Shown here piece by piece: positions 1 to 8,951 of a stretch of DNA of 64,000 nucleotides. The position numbers and the translations under genes were made by a program. The stretch covers positions 886,962-950,961 of the forward strand of contig NZ_JAGTXM010000002.1 in the NCBI RefSeq assembly GCF_018252635.1, in the 5' to 3' direction. Numbering within the stretch: the stretch's first letter is position 1; every line of letters starts with the position of its first letter. The notes below the pieces were generated by a model. That model worked only from the letters and a program-made list of their open reading frames with translations, was not told where the DNA came from and did not search any database. This DNA comes from Citrobacter amalonaticus (lineage in GTDB: Bacteria > Pseudomonadota > Gammaproteobacteria > Enterobacterales > Enterobacteriaceae).

Positions 1-649
1 CGTAAAGAATGTTGCAGCGCGGATGGTTGTCGAGAAGGTGCAAAAAACGCTCGAACGTGACGCCATCGTGCAAATCCTCTCCGGGATGAAGCTCAAAACA
101 GACATCCACACCGTGCGTATCAAACGTATCCAGTATCGGCCGCCAGCGGTTTGCCAGTTCGCTAAACGCCTCCTGAAAACGCTGTTCATTGTGCGGCGGC
201 CACGGATAGAAAAATGGCCAGGCCAGCGAACCGGAAAATGTGGCATGCGCATTAAGTCCCAGTTTTGCCGACGCCGCGGCCGCCTGTTTCAGCTTCTGCG
301 TGCCCCACGCCCGGCGCGCTGCATCGTTACCACGCACCTCTGCTGGGGCAAAGTGGTCAAAGGCGTCGCTGTAGACCGGATTGACCGCAATCAGCTGTCC
401 TTCCAGATGGGTCGACAACTCGCTGATAGCTACCCCGTATTCCGCCAGCTTACCGTTGATGTCATCACAATAGGCCTGGCTTTGTGCCGCCTTTGCCAGA
501 TCGAAAATATGCGGCTGATGACAGGGGATTTGCACCGCTTTATAGCCCTTGCCAGCCGCCCACCCCGCCAGTCCCTCCAGCGAGTTAAACGGCGCGTGAT
601 CCCCGATAAACTGTGTCAGAAAAATACCCGGCCCCTTAATCGTTCTCAT
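1..649 (-). CDS. Sugar phosphate isomerase/epimerase, 3' part missing
   Basis: The reading frame is open from an ATG at 649-647 to the window edge, so the C-terminal part lies outside. The start follows a strong AGGAGG ribosome site. The visible 216 residues begin MRTIKGPGIFLTQF and contain LATE motifs of the xylose-isomerase-like TIM-barrel family (IolE/YcjR-type), such as VCFELHPGEDLHDG, where Glu and His would bind the divalent metal. Family members isomerise or epimerise sugars and inositol derivatives in the cytoplasm; the substrate here is unknown. It lies 15 bp downstream of a sugar/nucleoside-type transporter gene on the same strand, so the two probably form a catabolic operon controlled by the operators at 1925-1967. 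Confidence 0.85.
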   Translation of the reverse strand, partial: MRTIKGPGIFLTQFIGDHAPFNSLEGLAGWAAGKGYKAVQIPCHQPHIFDLAKAAQSQAYCDDINGKLAEYGVAISELSTHLEGQLIAVNPVYSDAFDHFAPAEVRGNDAARRAWGTQKLKQAAAASAKLGLNAHATFSGSLAWPFFYPWPPHNEQRFQEAFSELANRWRPILDTFDTHGVDVCFELHPGEDLHDGVTFERFLHLLDNHPRCNILY

Positions 650-664
650 ACCACCTCCTGAAAA

Positions 665-1903
665 TTACGCCTTGTCATCGTCATACCTGAACGAGAACAG
701 GAAAATCAGTGCAATCACCGCGGCCGCTACCGCTGGGATCCACCAGAATGTGACCCACGCCTGCGGCACGGTTTGCCCGGCAACCAGCCGGTTATACAAC
801 GCCCCGGAGATCTGCGAGCCCAGCAGCATTCCAATGCCATAGGTGAACATCACGATCATGCTCTGTGCCTGACCTTTAACCTTTTCACCCGCCACACGGT
901 CGGTGTAGATAAAGCCGACAACAAAGAAAAAGTCATAGCATACGCCGTGCAGCAGAATGCCGAGATACAACAGGAAGCGCCCCTCTTCGCTTACGCCAAG
1001 CGCAAAGAATGCATAACGGACGAACCACGCCAGCATGCCGATCAGCAGCATATATTTCACGCCCAGACGGCGGAACAGCAGTGGGATCACCAACATGAAG
1101 ACGATTTCTGACATCTGCCCAAACGACATCGCGCTGCTGACATCCGCAATACCGGCATCCGCCAGATAAGAGGCGGTGTAAGCGTAATAGGTGCCGAGTG
1201 GTACCGAGATCAGCGTTGCGCACAGCGAAAAGATAAAGAAATGGCGCGTTTTGAGCAGCGCAAACGCATCGGCACAAAACAGATCGCGCACCTGCACCGG
1301 TTGTCCCTTCGCAGGGGCCGGCGTATGCGGCAGCGTCAGACTGTACAATGCCAGCAGTACGGAGCTGATCGCCGCCACCTGGAAGATGGTTATGCTGGAT
1401 GCCACACCGGTGACGCCGATGAAAATCCCCGCCACGATCCAGCCGATAGTGCCAAACACGCGTACCACCGGGAAGGTTTTATCGACATTCGACAAACTGT
1501 GAAACGCAATGTTATTGGTCAGCGCCAGCGTCGGCATATAACACAGCGTATAGCCGAACAGCAGGCCAATCAGCAACGCCCCGTTCTGGGCAATCAATGC
1601 TCCCGGCACAAACCACAGGATCACCGCTCCAGCCAGATGCATCACGGCCATCACCTTTTGCGAGGCAAAGAAGCGATCCACCAGCATACCGAGCACAAAC
1701 GGCGAAAGAATAGAGGCGATCGGACCTGCGGAAAACGCATCGCCAATCAGCAAAGACATATTGTGTTGCGTCATGACCAGACCGAGCGTCACCGACCAGC
1801 TTCCCCAGATAAAAAACTGTAAAAACATCATCAGCGACAGTCGGGGTACCAGCAGCCGCTGCTGCCCTATCGCCTTTCCACTACTTTCCGTTGTTGACAC
1901 CAT
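665..1903 (-). CDS. MFS transporter of the nucleoside/sugar:H+ symporter (NupG-like) type
   Basis: A 412-residue polytopic membrane protein with about 12 hydrophobic segments. MMFLQFFIWGSWSVTLG near the N-terminus and the later long hydrophobic spans resemble the NupG/XapB nucleoside:H+ symporter family. I chose the ATG at 1903-1901 (MVSTTESSG) because GAGG lies 6-7 bases upstream. An ORF can be extended to 1948, but that extension would run through the palindromic operator at 1925-1936 and has no ribosome site. The neighbouring isomerase gene and LacI-type operators suggest that it imports a sugar, polyol or glycoside and not necessarily a nucleoside; the substrate is not readable from sequence. 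Confidence 0.85.
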   Translation of the reverse strand: MVSTTESSGKAIGQQRLLVPRLSLMMFLQFFIWGSWSVTLGLVMTQHNMSLLIGDAFSAGPIASILSPFVLGMLVDRFFASQKVMAVMHLAGAVILWFVPGALIAQNGALLIGLLFGYTLCYMPTLALTNNIAFHSLSNVDKTFPVVRVFGTIGWIVAGIFIGVTGVASSITIFQVAAISSVLLALYSLTLPHTPAPAKGQPVQVRDLFCADAFALLKTRHFFIFSLCATLISVPLGTYYAYTASYLADAGIADVSSAMSFGQMSEIVFMLVIPLLFRRLGVKYMLLIGMLAWFVRYAFFALGVSEEGRFLLYLGILLHGVCYDFFFVVGFIYTDRVAGEKVKGQAQSMIVMFTYGIGMLLGSQISGALYNRLVAGQTVPQAWVTFWWIPAVAAAVIALIFLFSFRYDDDKA

Positions 1904-1924
1904 TTTGAGCCTCGTCATGAAAAA

Positions 1925-1967
1925 GTAATCGATTACAAACCGCATCAAATAAAAAGTAATCGATTAC
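1925..1967. promoter_or_regulatory. Two identical 12-bp palindromic operators upstream of the transporter/isomerase operon
   Basis: GTAATCGATTAC occurs perfectly at 1925-1936 and again at 1956-1967, each within the longer identical string aaaagtaatcgattacaaa. Centre-to-centre distance is 31 bp, about three helical turns, which favours cooperative binding on one DNA face. A perfect palindrome with a central CG is typical of LacI/GalR-family operators. The promoter-proximal copy lies only 22 bp before the chosen start of the transporter. No LacI-family gene is next to it inside the window; the regulator may lie to the left of position 1. Confidence 0.8.
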
Positions 1968-2056
1968 AAAAACAAGATCCTGTGGATCGAAACAGAATTG
2001 GGAGAAGGGTCACGTTAAAGATGGAAAATGGCGGTAACGGGTAACAGGTCATATCG

Positions 2057-2082
2057 GCCCGGTAAGCAAATCGCCACCGGGC
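2057..2082 (-). terminator. Hairpin downstream of pheP
   Basis: GCCCGGT (2057-2063) pairs with ACCGGGC (2076-2082) directly after the pheP stop. On the minus strand it is not followed by a T run, so it is a weak candidate terminator or an RNA-stabilising hairpin. Confidence 0.35.
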
Positions 2083-2091
2083 TTCAACAGG

Positions 2092-3480
2092 TTACTTTTT
2101 ACGGGACAGTTTGAACGCAACAAACAGGAAGATAACCCATACCGGCAGTAACAGCGCTGACAGACGCATGTCGTCGATGGTGCACATCAACACGAGGATC
2201 ATCGCCAGAAAGGCAATACAGATGTAGTTCCCTGCCGGGTAGAGCAACGCTTTGAACTGGGTATCGCGCCCTTTGCGACGCATCGCGGCGCGAAAACGCA
2301 GATGCGCCAGACAGATCATGATCCAGTTCAGCAGCAGCGTCGCCACCACCAGCGCCATCAGCAGGCCAAACGCCTCCTTGGGCAGCAGGTAGTTAATCAG
2401 CACCACCAGCGAGGTGATAGCGCCCGAGAGCAGCAGTGAGTTCACCGGCACGCCGCGACGGCTGACGCGAGTCAGAAACTTCGGTGCATTGCCCTGCACT
2501 GACAGACCAAACAGCATACGACTGTTGGAATAAACGCCACTATTATAAACAGACAGCGATGCCACCAGAATCACGAAGTTCAGCGAGGAAGCCACCACGT
2601 TGCTATTCAGATCGTGGAAAATCATCACGAACGGGCTGCTGTCCGATTTCACTTCTACCCACGGGTAGAGCGCCAGCAAAACCACCAGTGAACCGATGTA
2701 AAACAGCAAAATGCGATACACCACCTGGTTGACCGCTTTCGGAATGCTTTTATGCGGATCGCGAGCTTCTGCCGCGGTGATGCCGATAAGTTCCAGCCCG
2801 CCAAAGGAGAACATAATTACCGCCAGCGACAGAATCAGCCCTTCCCAGCCCGTCGCCAGGAAACCGCCGTGCTGCCACAGATTATCGATAGTCGCCCGCT
2901 CGCCACCGTGGCCCGAGAACAGCAGCCACAGGCCAAAGCCGATCATGCCGATAATCGCCAGTACTTTGATGAGCGCAAACCAGAACTCGGTTTCACCGTA
3001 CAAACGGACATTCACCAGGTTGACGGCGTTAATGATGATAAAGAAGGCGGCGGCCCAGACCCAGGTGGGGACGTCGGGTAACCAGTATTGCATATAGATA
3101 CCGGCGGCCGTCAGTTCCGCCATCCCGACCAGCACAAACATGACCCAGTAGTTCCAGCCTGACAGAAAGCCCGCAAATGGTCCCCAGTATTTATAGGCAA
3201 AGTGAGCGAAGGAGCCCGATACCGGCTCTTCAACGACCATTTCACCGAGCTGGCGCATGATCAGAAAAGCAATAACCCCGGCGATGCCGTAACCCAGCAG
3301 CACGGCTGGCCCCGCCATCTGAATAGCCGGACCGATCCCCAGAAACAGCCCGGTACCAATCGCGCCGCCAAGGGCGATTAACTGAATATGTCGATTTTGC
3401 AAACCACGTTGCAGCGTCGGACTCTGTTCCGACGACGCTTCAGAACGGCCGTTGCCTGAAGCGGATGACGCGTCTTTCAC
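2092..3480 (-). CDS. pheP: Phenylalanine:H+ symporter PheP
   Basis: A 462-residue inner-membrane amino acid permease of the AAT/APC family. It has 12 hydrophobic segments and the family signature IALGGAIGTGLFLGIG near residue 35, followed by EEPVSGSFAHFAYKYWGPFAGF. The sequence is almost the same as E. coli PheP (458 aa) along its whole length, with differences mainly in the N-terminal 25 residues. The start is a GTG at 3480-3478 with AGGGG about 6 bases upstream. It imports L-phenylalanine using the proton gradient. In E. coli K-12 pheP follows cusA; here about 17 kb of accessory genes separate them. Confidence 0.97.
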   Translation of the reverse strand: MKDASSASGNGRSEASSEQSPTLQRGLQNRHIQLIALGGAIGTGLFLGIGPAIQMAGPAVLLGYGIAGVIAFLIMRQLGEMVVEEPVSGSFAHFAYKYWGPFAGFLSGWNYWVMFVLVGMAELTAAGIYMQYWLPDVPTWVWAAAFFIIINAVNLVNVRLYGETEFWFALIKVLAIIGMIGFGLWLLFSGHGGERATIDNLWQHGGFLATGWEGLILSLAVIMFSFGGLELIGITAAEARDPHKSIPKAVNQVVYRILLFYIGSLVVLLALYPWVEVKSDSSPFVMIFHDLNSNVVASSLNFVILVASLSVYNSGVYSNSRMLFGLSVQGNAPKFLTRVSRRGVPVNSLLLSGAITSLVVLINYLLPKEAFGLLMALVVATLLLNWIMICLAHLRFRAAMRRKGRDTQFKALLYPAGNYICIAFLAMILVLMCTIDDMRLSALLLPVWVIFLFVAFKLSRKK

Positions 3481-3597
3481 GCCCTACCCCTGTCTCTTTT
3501 TTAGAAGGGGCACGTTTTAACACTTCATGCTGGAGGTAGCAAGTTAAAGGCACTGGAATGGATGGGGGCATCCTTGCCCCTGATAACGAGGTGGAAC

Positions 3598-5781
3598 TCA
3601 GAACTCGTAGCCAACAGACACTTTGAAGGTGCGCGCTTCCCCCTGGGTAACATACGTGCCGGAATCATCAACACTGGCCCAGTAGTTTTCGTTGGTAACG
3701 TTGTCGATACCCGCACGAACGGTCATCTGGTTTTGGTTCTGGTTAAGTGCAAAGCGATAGCGCATGCCCAGGTCCAGAGTAGTGTAGCTGTCGAGCTTTT
3801 TGCTGTTGGCCAGATCTGCATACTGAGAACCGGAGTGGTTCACACGCGCAGTAGCGGTCAGCCCCTCAATGGGTTTGATGTCATATTCGGCACCCAGCAC
3901 AGCGTAAAAATTAGGTACGCCGATCGCATCATTGCCCTGATTCAGGCCATTATTGGTTTTAGTCATCTCCGCCTGCAGCCAGGTGGCGCTGGCGTTCAGT
4001 CGCATACCCAGCATCGGCTCACCGAAGACGTTCAGCTCAACGCCGCGGTTACGCTGTTCGGCATCCAGACCGTAATGTTTGGTTTCGCTATCGAGGATCG
4101 CCGACGGCATCTTGATCTCAAACAGCGCCAGCGAGCCGCCAACGCGCCCGAAGTCCGCCTTCACGCCCACTTCATTCTGCTTTGAATGGACAATGCCAGT
4201 ACTCTGGCCATAGTTGGTTGCGGTATTGGGTGCCGTTTTACCGGGCTGTAACGCTTCGGTATGGTTGGCGTAGAAAGAGATCGTCTCCCATGGCTTGTAG
4301 ACGATGCCGTATGTCGGCATCCAGCGGCTACCATCAAAACCGTCGGCGGCGTTTTCCGCACCAGTGACTTTGTCATAGCCCCGGATCACCACTTTCTGAT
4401 GGCGTGCTCCGACGGTAAACAGCAGTGTGTCATCCAGCACGCCCAGGGTATCGCTCAACAGCCAGCCCTGAGTCCGCGTGCGTCCGCTGGTCAACGGATC
4501 GCTGTAATTACCGCCCTTACCGTTCGAGTTGGTGCTGGCCGGCGCATCAACGCCGCTGTTGTGGTAGATGTTGGTATATGGGTTATCTGCCGCTTTAGAC
4601 ATCTTCCACGCGATTTTTTCGTTTTTGCTTTGCGCCGAGTAGCCAATGTTCACTTTGTGCGAGACAAAGCCCGTATCGAAATTGCCACGAATTCCCGCCA
4701 TGCCGCTGACCGTGTCGCTGATACGGTTGGTATCGAGACGACTGGCAGTGGCCGTCCCGCTCTTATCCAGCAGTTTTGGCGCGCTGTAGAGACCCTCCTC
4801 GTGCGCGTGCTGGGCACCCAGTCCGGTGTAGGCAGTCCAGTTGTCGGTGATGTCGTATTCGCTACGCCACATGCCGAACTCATTTTCAATGTCGCTATAC
4901 GCCCATTTCTGCGAGAAGTTGCGGTCATTTTTTGGCGGCGTCGGAACGAAATCGACCGCAGAAATGTTGACGCTGGTTGGACTGCCGTGGAAGGTTTTCT
5001 TCTGATAACCCACGTCCAGTGAGGTGCGGAAGTTATCGCCTTGGTAGTCCAGACCGGTGGAAAGCAGCGTGGTGCGACGGCGATCGTCCTGAATTCGGGT
5101 TTCGCCCTCACGGTGGACCAGATTCACCCGTGCGCCAAACTGGTCGTTGTCGCCAAAGCGACGACCGGCATCCAGCGTGGTGCCAATCTGTGAATCAGAG
5201 GTGTAGTCCACGCCAACTTTGGCCTGCGGGATATCGCCTGCATGTTTCGGCTCAAGGTTGATCATTCCGCCGACCGCAGAGCTCGCGGCGCCGTTCAGCA
5301 GAGCGTTTGCCCCTTTGAAGATTTCAATGCGATCCACCATCTGCGCATCCACCACCTGACGCGGCAGGACGCCGGACAAGCCGCCAAAGGTCATATCATC
5401 GCCGTCAAATTTCAGACCACGAATGCGGAAACTTTCCGCGCTGTTGCCGTAGCCCTGGACATACTGCACGCCCGCATCGTTTGCCACGACGTCGGCGATG
5501 GTTTTCGCCTGCTGGTCCTCAACCAGTTTAGAGGTGTAACTGATGACGTTGAACGGTACGTCCATCGCACGTTGTTGGCCGAGCATCCCCAGCCTGCCGC
5601 CGTTGGCGACTTGTCCATCAAGAAACGCTGGCAGCGGCGTATCGCCACCGGGTTTAAAATCATTGTTCGTGGTCGCCTGGACCACAATGGTGTCTTCCGC
5701 TTTTTTCGCGCTATCTGCCGCCCAGGACGTGCCAGAGATCGCGCCAATCGTCAGCGCCAGAATAGTTTTGGTGTTGTTCAT
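3598..5781 (-). CDS. TonB-dependent siderophore receptor (outer membrane)
   Basis: A 727-residue outer membrane receptor. The start MNNTKTILALT (5781) opens a signal peptide ending near TSWA; an upstream in-frame ATG at 5805 has no better support. The mature N-terminus has a TonB box-like EDTIVVQA. The plug domain follows (VISYTSKLVEDQQAKTIADVVANDAGV, FRIRGL, RIEIFKGANALL), then a 22-strand barrel ending in aromatic F (SVGYEF). Overall it looks like the ferrichrome/ferrioxamine receptor group (FcuA/FoxA-like); the ligand is an inference. It lies 60 bp downstream of a YncE-like lipoprotein gene on the same strand, with a Fur box before that gene, so both are likely iron-repressed. Confidence 0.93.
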   Translation of the reverse strand: MNNTKTILALTIGAISGTSWAADSAKKAEDTIVVQATTNNDFKPGGDTPLPAFLDGQVANGGRLGMLGQQRAMDVPFNVISYTSKLVEDQQAKTIADVVANDAGVQYVQGYGNSAESFRIRGLKFDGDDMTFGGLSGVLPRQVVDAQMVDRIEIFKGANALLNGAASSAVGGMINLEPKHAGDIPQAKVGVDYTSDSQIGTTLDAGRRFGDNDQFGARVNLVHREGETRIQDDRRRTTLLSTGLDYQGDNFRTSLDVGYQKKTFHGSPTSVNISAVDFVPTPPKNDRNFSQKWAYSDIENEFGMWRSEYDITDNWTAYTGLGAQHAHEEGLYSAPKLLDKSGTATASRLDTNRISDTVSGMAGIRGNFDTGFVSHKVNIGYSAQSKNEKIAWKMSKAADNPYTNIYHNSGVDAPASTNSNGKGGNYSDPLTSGRTRTQGWLLSDTLGVLDDTLLFTVGARHQKVVIRGYDKVTGAENAADGFDGSRWMPTYGIVYKPWETISFYANHTEALQPGKTAPNTATNYGQSTGIVHSKQNEVGVKADFGRVGGSLALFEIKMPSAILDSETKHYGLDAEQRNRGVELNVFGEPMLGMRLNASATWLQAEMTKTNNGLNQGNDAIGVPNFYAVLGAEYDIKPIEGLTATARVNHSGSQYADLANSKKLDSYTTLDLGMRYRFALNQNQNQMTVRAGIDNVTNENYWASVDDSGTYVTQGEARTFKVSVGYEF

Positions 5782-5841
5782 GTGAATGCCATCAAAAAGA
5801 GTCAATGTGTCGGGGACGAGATTCGCCCCCGGCTGTTTTTA

Positions 5842-6927
5842 TTATTTATTCAGCTCAATACGCACAACGCTGTCCGGCGCATCGGTTGAGTGGTCTTTAT
5901 TAAATTTCTGTTTCACGGTGACATACAGCGTCTGACCGTCAGCAGAGAGCAGCAGGCTGTTTGGATTCGGCGGCAGATCCCAGCTTTTCTTCACGCTGTA
6001 ATCGGTCGCGTTGAGACTGAGCAGTTTCCCGGAATCACGCTGGGTGATGTAAATTTCGTTGCGTTTCGCGTTGAATTTCACCGCCAGAGAATCCCCCACG
6101 TCCAGTTGTTTCAGCACCTTGCCGGTGTGAATATCGAGAACCAGCGTGGTTTTCGCTTTGGAGTTATCGGTTACGAACAGGCGCCCGGTTTGCGGATCTT
6201 CCGCCATATTCAGCAGCAGCGCCGGTTTGTCGCCCAGCGGCTTCCAGCGTTTCTCAACGCGCTGATTACGCGGGTTGATGACCAGGATCTCGCCACCGCC
6301 ATTCGCGGCGTAAATGCGCTGGGTCGTTTCGGCGTAGTGCAGACCGGTCATCCATTTGCCAGTGTTTTTGATGCGCGTTTTCAACTTCAGCGTTTCAGCA
6401 TCGACCACCCAGATCACCGCAGGATCCGCGACCGCGCCGATATACAGCAGGCCGTTATGCAGCAGCACCTGACGTGCGCCATACGGGAAACCTTCCGCGT
6501 TCCGCTCCGGGAACAGGACGCGATTTTTGACTTTACCATCCGCAGTGTTCAGCGCGCTCAGGCCACCGTCCAGCGAGTTGGTGACGTACACCGTTTTGCC
6601 ATCTGGCGAAATCGCCATACCAAAGTTTTTCAGATCTGTGTGGCTGCGACCGATCGTCTTAAGGGTTTTAGCATCTAGTTTGTATACCACCCCGCCCTGA
6701 ACATCTTTAAAGCCTTCGGCGCTGGCGACATACAGCGCATCCCCGGCAGGATTTAACGCCATCTCATACAGGCCATCCGCCAGAGAGCGTTTTAACGAAT
6801 CGTTCGCCACCGCTGATGTCGCCGTTTTTTCAACGGTATTTGTAGGCGTGGTGGTGGGCGTGGTAGCCGCGCAACCGCTTAATGCCGCTGCGATCAGCAC
6901 GGCCAGCGCAGTAATATTTTTCTTCAT
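5842..6927 (-). CDS. YncE-like beta-propeller lipoprotein
   Basis: 361 residues. The start chosen is MKKNITALAV at 6927, giving a typical lipoprotein signal ending LSGC (Cys19); the upstream ATG at 6963 would spoil it. Position +2 after the Cys is Ala, which predicts the outer membrane. The rest consists of repeated blades such as YEMALNPAGDALYVAS, GMAISPDGKTVYVTNSLDG and NSLLLSADGQTLYVTVKQ, matching the seven-bladed propeller of E. coli YncE. E. coli YncE is a soluble periplasmic protein encoded next to the TonB receptor gene yncD, so the pairing is conserved but the lipid anchor differs. It probably serves with the downstream receptor in iron acquisition; its molecular role is unknown. Confidence 0.88.
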   Translation of the reverse strand: MKKNITALAVLIAAALSGCAATTPTTTPTNTVEKTATSAVANDSLKRSLADGLYEMALNPAGDALYVASAEGFKDVQGGVVYKLDAKTLKTIGRSHTDLKNFGMAISPDGKTVYVTNSLDGGLSALNTADGKVKNRVLFPERNAEGFPYGARQVLLHNGLLYIGAVADPAVIWVVDAETLKLKTRIKNTGKWMTGLHYAETTQRIYAANGGGEILVINPRNQRVEKRWKPLGDKPALLLNMAEDPQTGRLFVTDNSKAKTTLVLDIHTGKVLKQLDVGDSLAVKFNAKRNEIYITQRDSGKLLSLNATDYSVKKSWDLPPNPNSLLLSADGQTLYVTVKQKFNKDHSTDAPDSVVRIELNK

Positions 6928-6967
6928 TCCAGGGTTCCTTACCAAAATAGGCACATTAAACAATAAA

Positions 6968-6992
6968 GAGAATGAGAACTATACTTATTCTC
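6968..6992. promoter_or_regulatory. Putative Fur box before the YncE-like/TonB receptor operon
   Basis: An imperfect AT-rich inverted repeat, GAGAAT at 6968-6973 and ATTCTC at 6987-6992, enclosing GAGAACTATACTT. It lies about 40 bp upstream of the lipoprotein start and resembles the 19-bp Fur consensus built of GATAAT units. Its place ahead of a siderophore receptor operon supports iron/Fur control. Confidence 0.65.
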
Positions 6993-7222
6993 TTTATCGA
7001 AGCAAGCGTATTTCGCGCAAAAAATACCCTTAATGAAACAGAGGTTCGAATTGTGAGAGCTCAAACGAAAATGACGAGTGAACGAGAATTTCTGCGAATT
7101 ATTCTGGACGAACAGGCCCCGCAGGCCACAGAATGCGATTTGCACTTTTTTTATATTTTTCAAACGAATGACTTAACCTAAATATCGTCATTCATGTGTC
7201 GGTCACGCCAGGCAACGGTGTC

Positions 7223-8398
7223 ATGAATAAAATCATCAAACGACTCGAAATCATTAAAAGCGCCATCGAACTTGAGGATGAAGAGATCATCCAGCAGCAG
7301 CTTGTGCATCTGCAGCGAGAATCTGACGATCCCATAATAACGGTAATTGCCCATGCTATCGAGACGCGTCGGTTCAGTGATGCAATGCGTGAAATTGCCA
7401 CCTGGCTCCAAAATCAGCGCGCCATAACCAGCTGGCAGGATCCGGCGATTGCCGCCAGCAAGCTGGAATTAAAAGCGCTGGAAAGTCAGTTGCGTGAGCT
7501 GATCGACACCCGTAATACCCGCATTCAGATTCTGGATGAGTTTAACGACCAGTATCATCTGCGCCTCGGGCCATTAATGAGCCGTATTCTCGAACTGCGT
7601 AAACAGCTTGCCGCCAGCGCCCTGCGCCGGGAGGAAGCGGAACGCCGACGTCGAGAAAAAGATTACCTCTCCTGTCAGCAGTACATCTCTCTGGCTGTCG
7701 ATCGGTTAGCACAGCTCAAACAACAGTGGATGGGCATGGACTCGGCCTCTCGTGCGGCTGTCGACATTCGTCAGCGCATTCAGCAGCAAACGGAGCTGAT
7801 TACCGATCTGCTCGCCGAAATCCGTGAACTGGAAGCCGATTTTTCCCGTCAGGATGACAGCGACACGCGGCAGGCGCAGGAAGAGGCGACGCATGAATAT
7901 GAGGAGTATCAGGAACAGCAGCAGGATGCTCAGCACCGATTCGCACGCGATCAGCGTCTTTCAACGGATGAGCGCAATGAGCTTAAGCGCCTGTGGCGTC
8001 AGGCCAGCCGTCTGTGTCATCCGGACCTTGTCGCGGATGAACTGAAAGAGAAGGCGCATCAGATGATGGTGCAGCTTAATCTGGCGCGGCAAAATGCCGA
8101 TCTGGCGGCCATTCGCGCTCTGCTTACCCAATTGCAAAGCGGTCTGGAACCAATGATGGCCAGCGATCGGCTGAACAATCTCGACCATCTGCGGCAGAAA
8201 ATCCAGCAGCTGCGGATCCAGATTGACGCGTTGCTGAAAGAGATCGCCGCGCTGGAAGCGGAAAATGCCTGGCGTCTGGCAACCTCGGTTCGTGATAAAG
8301 AAGCGTACTTTTCCGAGCAGGAGCGCGCGTTGGCCGAGCTTCGCGATACGCTGGAGACCCAGGTTAAACACGTTGAACAAGATCTGCTGGCGGGTTAA
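7223..8398 (+). CDS. Coiled-coil protein with a J-domain-like HPD segment
   Basis: 391 residues, predicted cytoplasmic, no signal peptide or membrane segment. It is rich in Gln, Glu, Arg and Leu, with long heptad-like coiled coils at about residues 75-250 and 310-390. Between them is LKRLWRQASRLCHPDLV with His-Pro-Asp at 266-268, followed by a helix (AHQMMVQLNLARQNADL). This resembles helices II-III of a DnaJ J-domain, whose HPD loop stimulates DnaK. I used the ATG at 7223; a GTG at 7196 in the same frame is possible and neither has a strong ribosome site. No close named homologue was recognised. It is a lone gene between two accessory units, so its client or partner is unknown. Confidence 0.8.
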   Translation: MNKIIKRLEIIKSAIELEDEEIIQQQLVHLQRESDDPIITVIAHAIETRRFSDAMREIATWLQNQRAITSWQDPAIAASKLELKALESQLRELIDTRNTRIQILDEFNDQYHLRLGPLMSRILELRKQLAASALRREEAERRRREKDYLSCQQYISLAVDRLAQLKQQWMGMDSASRAAVDIRQRIQQQTELITDLLAEIRELEADFSRQDDSDTRQAQEEATHEYEEYQEQQQDAQHRFARDQRLSTDERNELKRLWRQASRLCHPDLVADELKEKAHQMMVQLNLARQNADLAAIRALLTQLQSGLEPMMASDRLNNLDHLRQKIQQLRIQIDALLKEIAALEAENAWRLATSVRDKEAYFSEQERALAELRDTLETQVKHVEQDLLAG

Positions 8399-8951
8399 CA
8401 CTTTTTGCCCCACATAGTCGCCCGTGAGTGCTGGCCTGCCTGTCAGGCCCAGAATCAGCACAAATAATCAAAAACCACATTTAACTTCAACATCCAAGTG
8501 ATAGGTGAAATTTTATTACGGATAAACAATTTTTTACGGATTTATTCACTCAAAAGACATTGATATTAAGAATATTCCGCAGACATAAAATTTTTAAGCT
8601 GATATTGTCCAGGAATATTCTTAACTCACGCTCCGCCGCATCGTCACTTTTATTCCCTGTCGCCAGACGGCACGCCTTTACCTCCTGCTCTCTCCACTAT
8701 TTTTTCAGACTTCCCCGCAATCTCGCCATTATTTCCCCACCTTTTTTCAGCAATCCATAAGTGAAATCTATCAATCATTCTCCAGCAGGCGAAATAAACG
8801 ATTTATCTTAAATTTTAACAAAGCGTAATATTTCAATTAAGAATAATCCCAATACGAAATGCGGATTTAAACCGTTTCCCGAACAGGGAAGAACCCTTTT
8901 TTAATACGTTAAAGAGGGGCAGGATGCTATCGCCGATTCAAGGAGAATTTA
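8399..8951. other. AT-rich intergenic region upstream of the LuxR-type gene
   Basis: 553 bp without a convincing gene. A hairpin GGCCTG (8433-8438)/CAGGCC (8444-8449) follows the J-domain-like gene but lacks a T tract. The rest, especially 8500-8620 and 8760-8900, is strongly AT-rich, as expected for an H-NS-bound promoter region of horizontally acquired DNA. A 66-codon open frame at 8560-8760 has no ribosome site and was not accepted. Confidence 0.6.

Noticed and set aside
3562-4185. A 207-codon plus-strand frame inside the TonB receptor gene
   Set aside because: It is an antisense shadow of a strongly supported receptor gene with signal peptide, plug and barrel; the antisense frame has no family features.
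8560-8760. A 66-codon frame in the AT-rich gap before the LuxR-type gene
   Set aside because: No ribosome site, no similarity recognised, and low-complexity composition.
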